Assembly: GCA_046729975.1 (NCBI GenBank)
Contig: JBKPHS010000032.1
Coordinates: forward strand, 1-18,873
Source: JBKPHS01 sp046729975
Lineage (GTDB): Bacteria; Actinomycetota; Thermoleophilia; Solirubrobacterales; Thermoleophilaceae
Direction: 5' to 3'
Length of the DNA stretch: 18,873 nt
Below are positions 18,315-18,873 of the stretch, one piece after another. The position numbers and the translations under genes were made by a program. The number at the start of each line of letters is the position of its first letter. Positions within the stretch are counted from its first letter, which is position 1. The notes beneath the pieces were generated by a model that was not told the origin of the DNA, ran no database searches, and was given only the letters and a program-made list of their open reading frames with translations.

Positions 18315-18873
18315 GTGGAGTTCTTCGATCGCCTCGAGACGGTGCGTCAGCGCTGGAACGTCCTGGAGCACCCCTTCTACCAGCGCTGGAGCGACGGTGA
18401 GCTGAGCGGCGAGGAGCTCGCCTTCTACGCCGGCGAGTACAGGCACGTCGTGACCGCCCTCGCGGAGGCCGTGGCCGCCGCAGCGGGAGCCGCCGAGCCC
18501 GCCGTGCGCGTCGAGCTCGAGCGGCACGCCGCCGAGGAGGCGGACCACATCGAGCTCTGGGACGACTTCGCCCGCGCCGTCGGGGCTGCCGTCGACGCGG
18601 AGCCGACGCCCGAGACAGCCGAGTGCGCGGCGGCGTGGACCGCGGCCCGCGACTCCCTGGAGGGGCTCGTGACGCTATATGCGATCGAGTCGGGACAGCC
18701 GGCGATCTCTGCGACGAAGCTCGAGGGGCTGACCCGCCACTACGGCCTGCGCGCCGGGCCGCCCACCGAGTACTTCCGCCTGCACGCCGAGCTCGACCAT
18801 GAGCACGCCGCGCAGTCCCGGGGCCTCATCGAGGACCAGCTCGACGGCGCGGACCACGAGCGGCTACTCGCGA
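18315..18873 (+). CDS. TenA/PqqC-like (heme-oxygenase-fold) protein, 3' end missing
   Basis: The first 186 codons of a helical protein; the frame is open to the contig end. GTG 18315 has an excellent AAGGAG eight bases upstream. The sequence (EHPFYQRWSDGELSGEELAFYAGEYRHVV, HAAEEADHIELWDDFA, LYAIESGQPAISATKLEGL, YFRLHAELDHEHAAQS) fits the TenA/THI-4/PqqC superfamily. Residues able to bind iron are Glu75, His78, Glu125, and His157-x3-Asp161-x2-His164, a pattern like that of CADD and other heme-oxygenase-like diiron proteins rather than thiaminase TenA or PqqC proper. The substrate is unknown. It is divergent from the redoxin-like gene across 60 bases. Confidence 0.82.
   Translation, partial: MEFFDRLETVRQRWNVLEHPFYQRWSDGELSGEELAFYAGEYRHVVTALAEAVAAAAGAAEPAVRVELERHAAEEADHIELWDDFARAVGAAVDAEPTPETAECAAAWTAARDSLEGLVTLYAIESGQPAISATKLEGLTRHYGLRAGPPTEYFRLHAELDHEHAAQSRGLIEDQLDGADHERLLA

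Noticed and set aside
1..18873. CRISPR arrays, tRNA or rRNA genes, insertion sequences, prophage or integrase genes
   Set aside because: None seen: no regularly spaced repeats of 24-40 bases, no cloverleaf-like or rRNA-like segments recognised, and no transposase or integrase motifs.

Overview
The window is a very GC-rich stretch with dense genes, many 4-base start/stop overlaps and several GTG and TTG starts. The gene set is consistent with an actinobacterium: a WS/DGAT acyltransferase, an FHA protein, an ImmA/IrrE protease and a Mau-like redox locus. The style suggests the Thermoleophilia (Solirubrobacterales/Gaiellales type), but that is inference and there is no rRNA to anchor it. Bases 1-20 are not genomic. 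They are the end of a Nextera Read 1 adapter carrying the Tn5 mosaic end, so this is a contig edge.

Left part (21-5392). The tail of xseA overlaps xseB (exonuclease VII). A tiny Cys-rich protein, two conserved proteins of unknown function and a secreted thermonuclease-like protein follow. Facing the nuclease on the minus strand is a tightly coupled three-gene unit: a sigma factor, an XRE-like HTH protein and an ImmA/IrrE metalloprotease. It looks like a signal-responsive transcription switch. Its leader carries an intrinsic-terminator-like hairpin just before the ribosome binding site, next to a perfect 6-6-6 dyad. A divergent two-domain PNPOx-like flavoprotein lies on the other side.

Middle (5393-14445). 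A 200-base gap between convergent genes holds a structured RNA candidate with mutually exclusive helices and a strong plus-strand terminator. Next comes a minus operon (FxsA family, unknown protein, HAD hydrolase). Divergent to it is a plus operon (MIP18/DUF59 Fe-S assembly factor, NfeD-type membrane serine protease, slipin). A minus run of GGCT-fold protein, FHA protein and WS/DGAT follows, then plus-strand M28/glutaminyl-cyclase-like peptidase and ispH.

Right part (14446-18873). A 7-bp tandem repeat containing the stop codons of both flanking genes separates ispH from a minus-strand Mau-like redox locus. In transcription order this has a thioredoxin-fold protein that has lost its catalytic cysteines, a MauE-thioredoxin fusion (MauE+MauD in one chain), a Tat-exported Cys-rich protein resembling the methylamine dehydrogenase light chain (MauA), and a CcdA-like membrane protein fused to a beta-propeller-like domain. 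No separate MauB or MauG is in the window. This condensed locus is the most interesting part. A TenA/PqqC-like gene starts divergently and runs off the end.

Several starts have a TANNNT-like -10 box 6-9 bases before the start codon and no clear Shine-Dalgarno sequence, which suggests leaderless transcription is common here.
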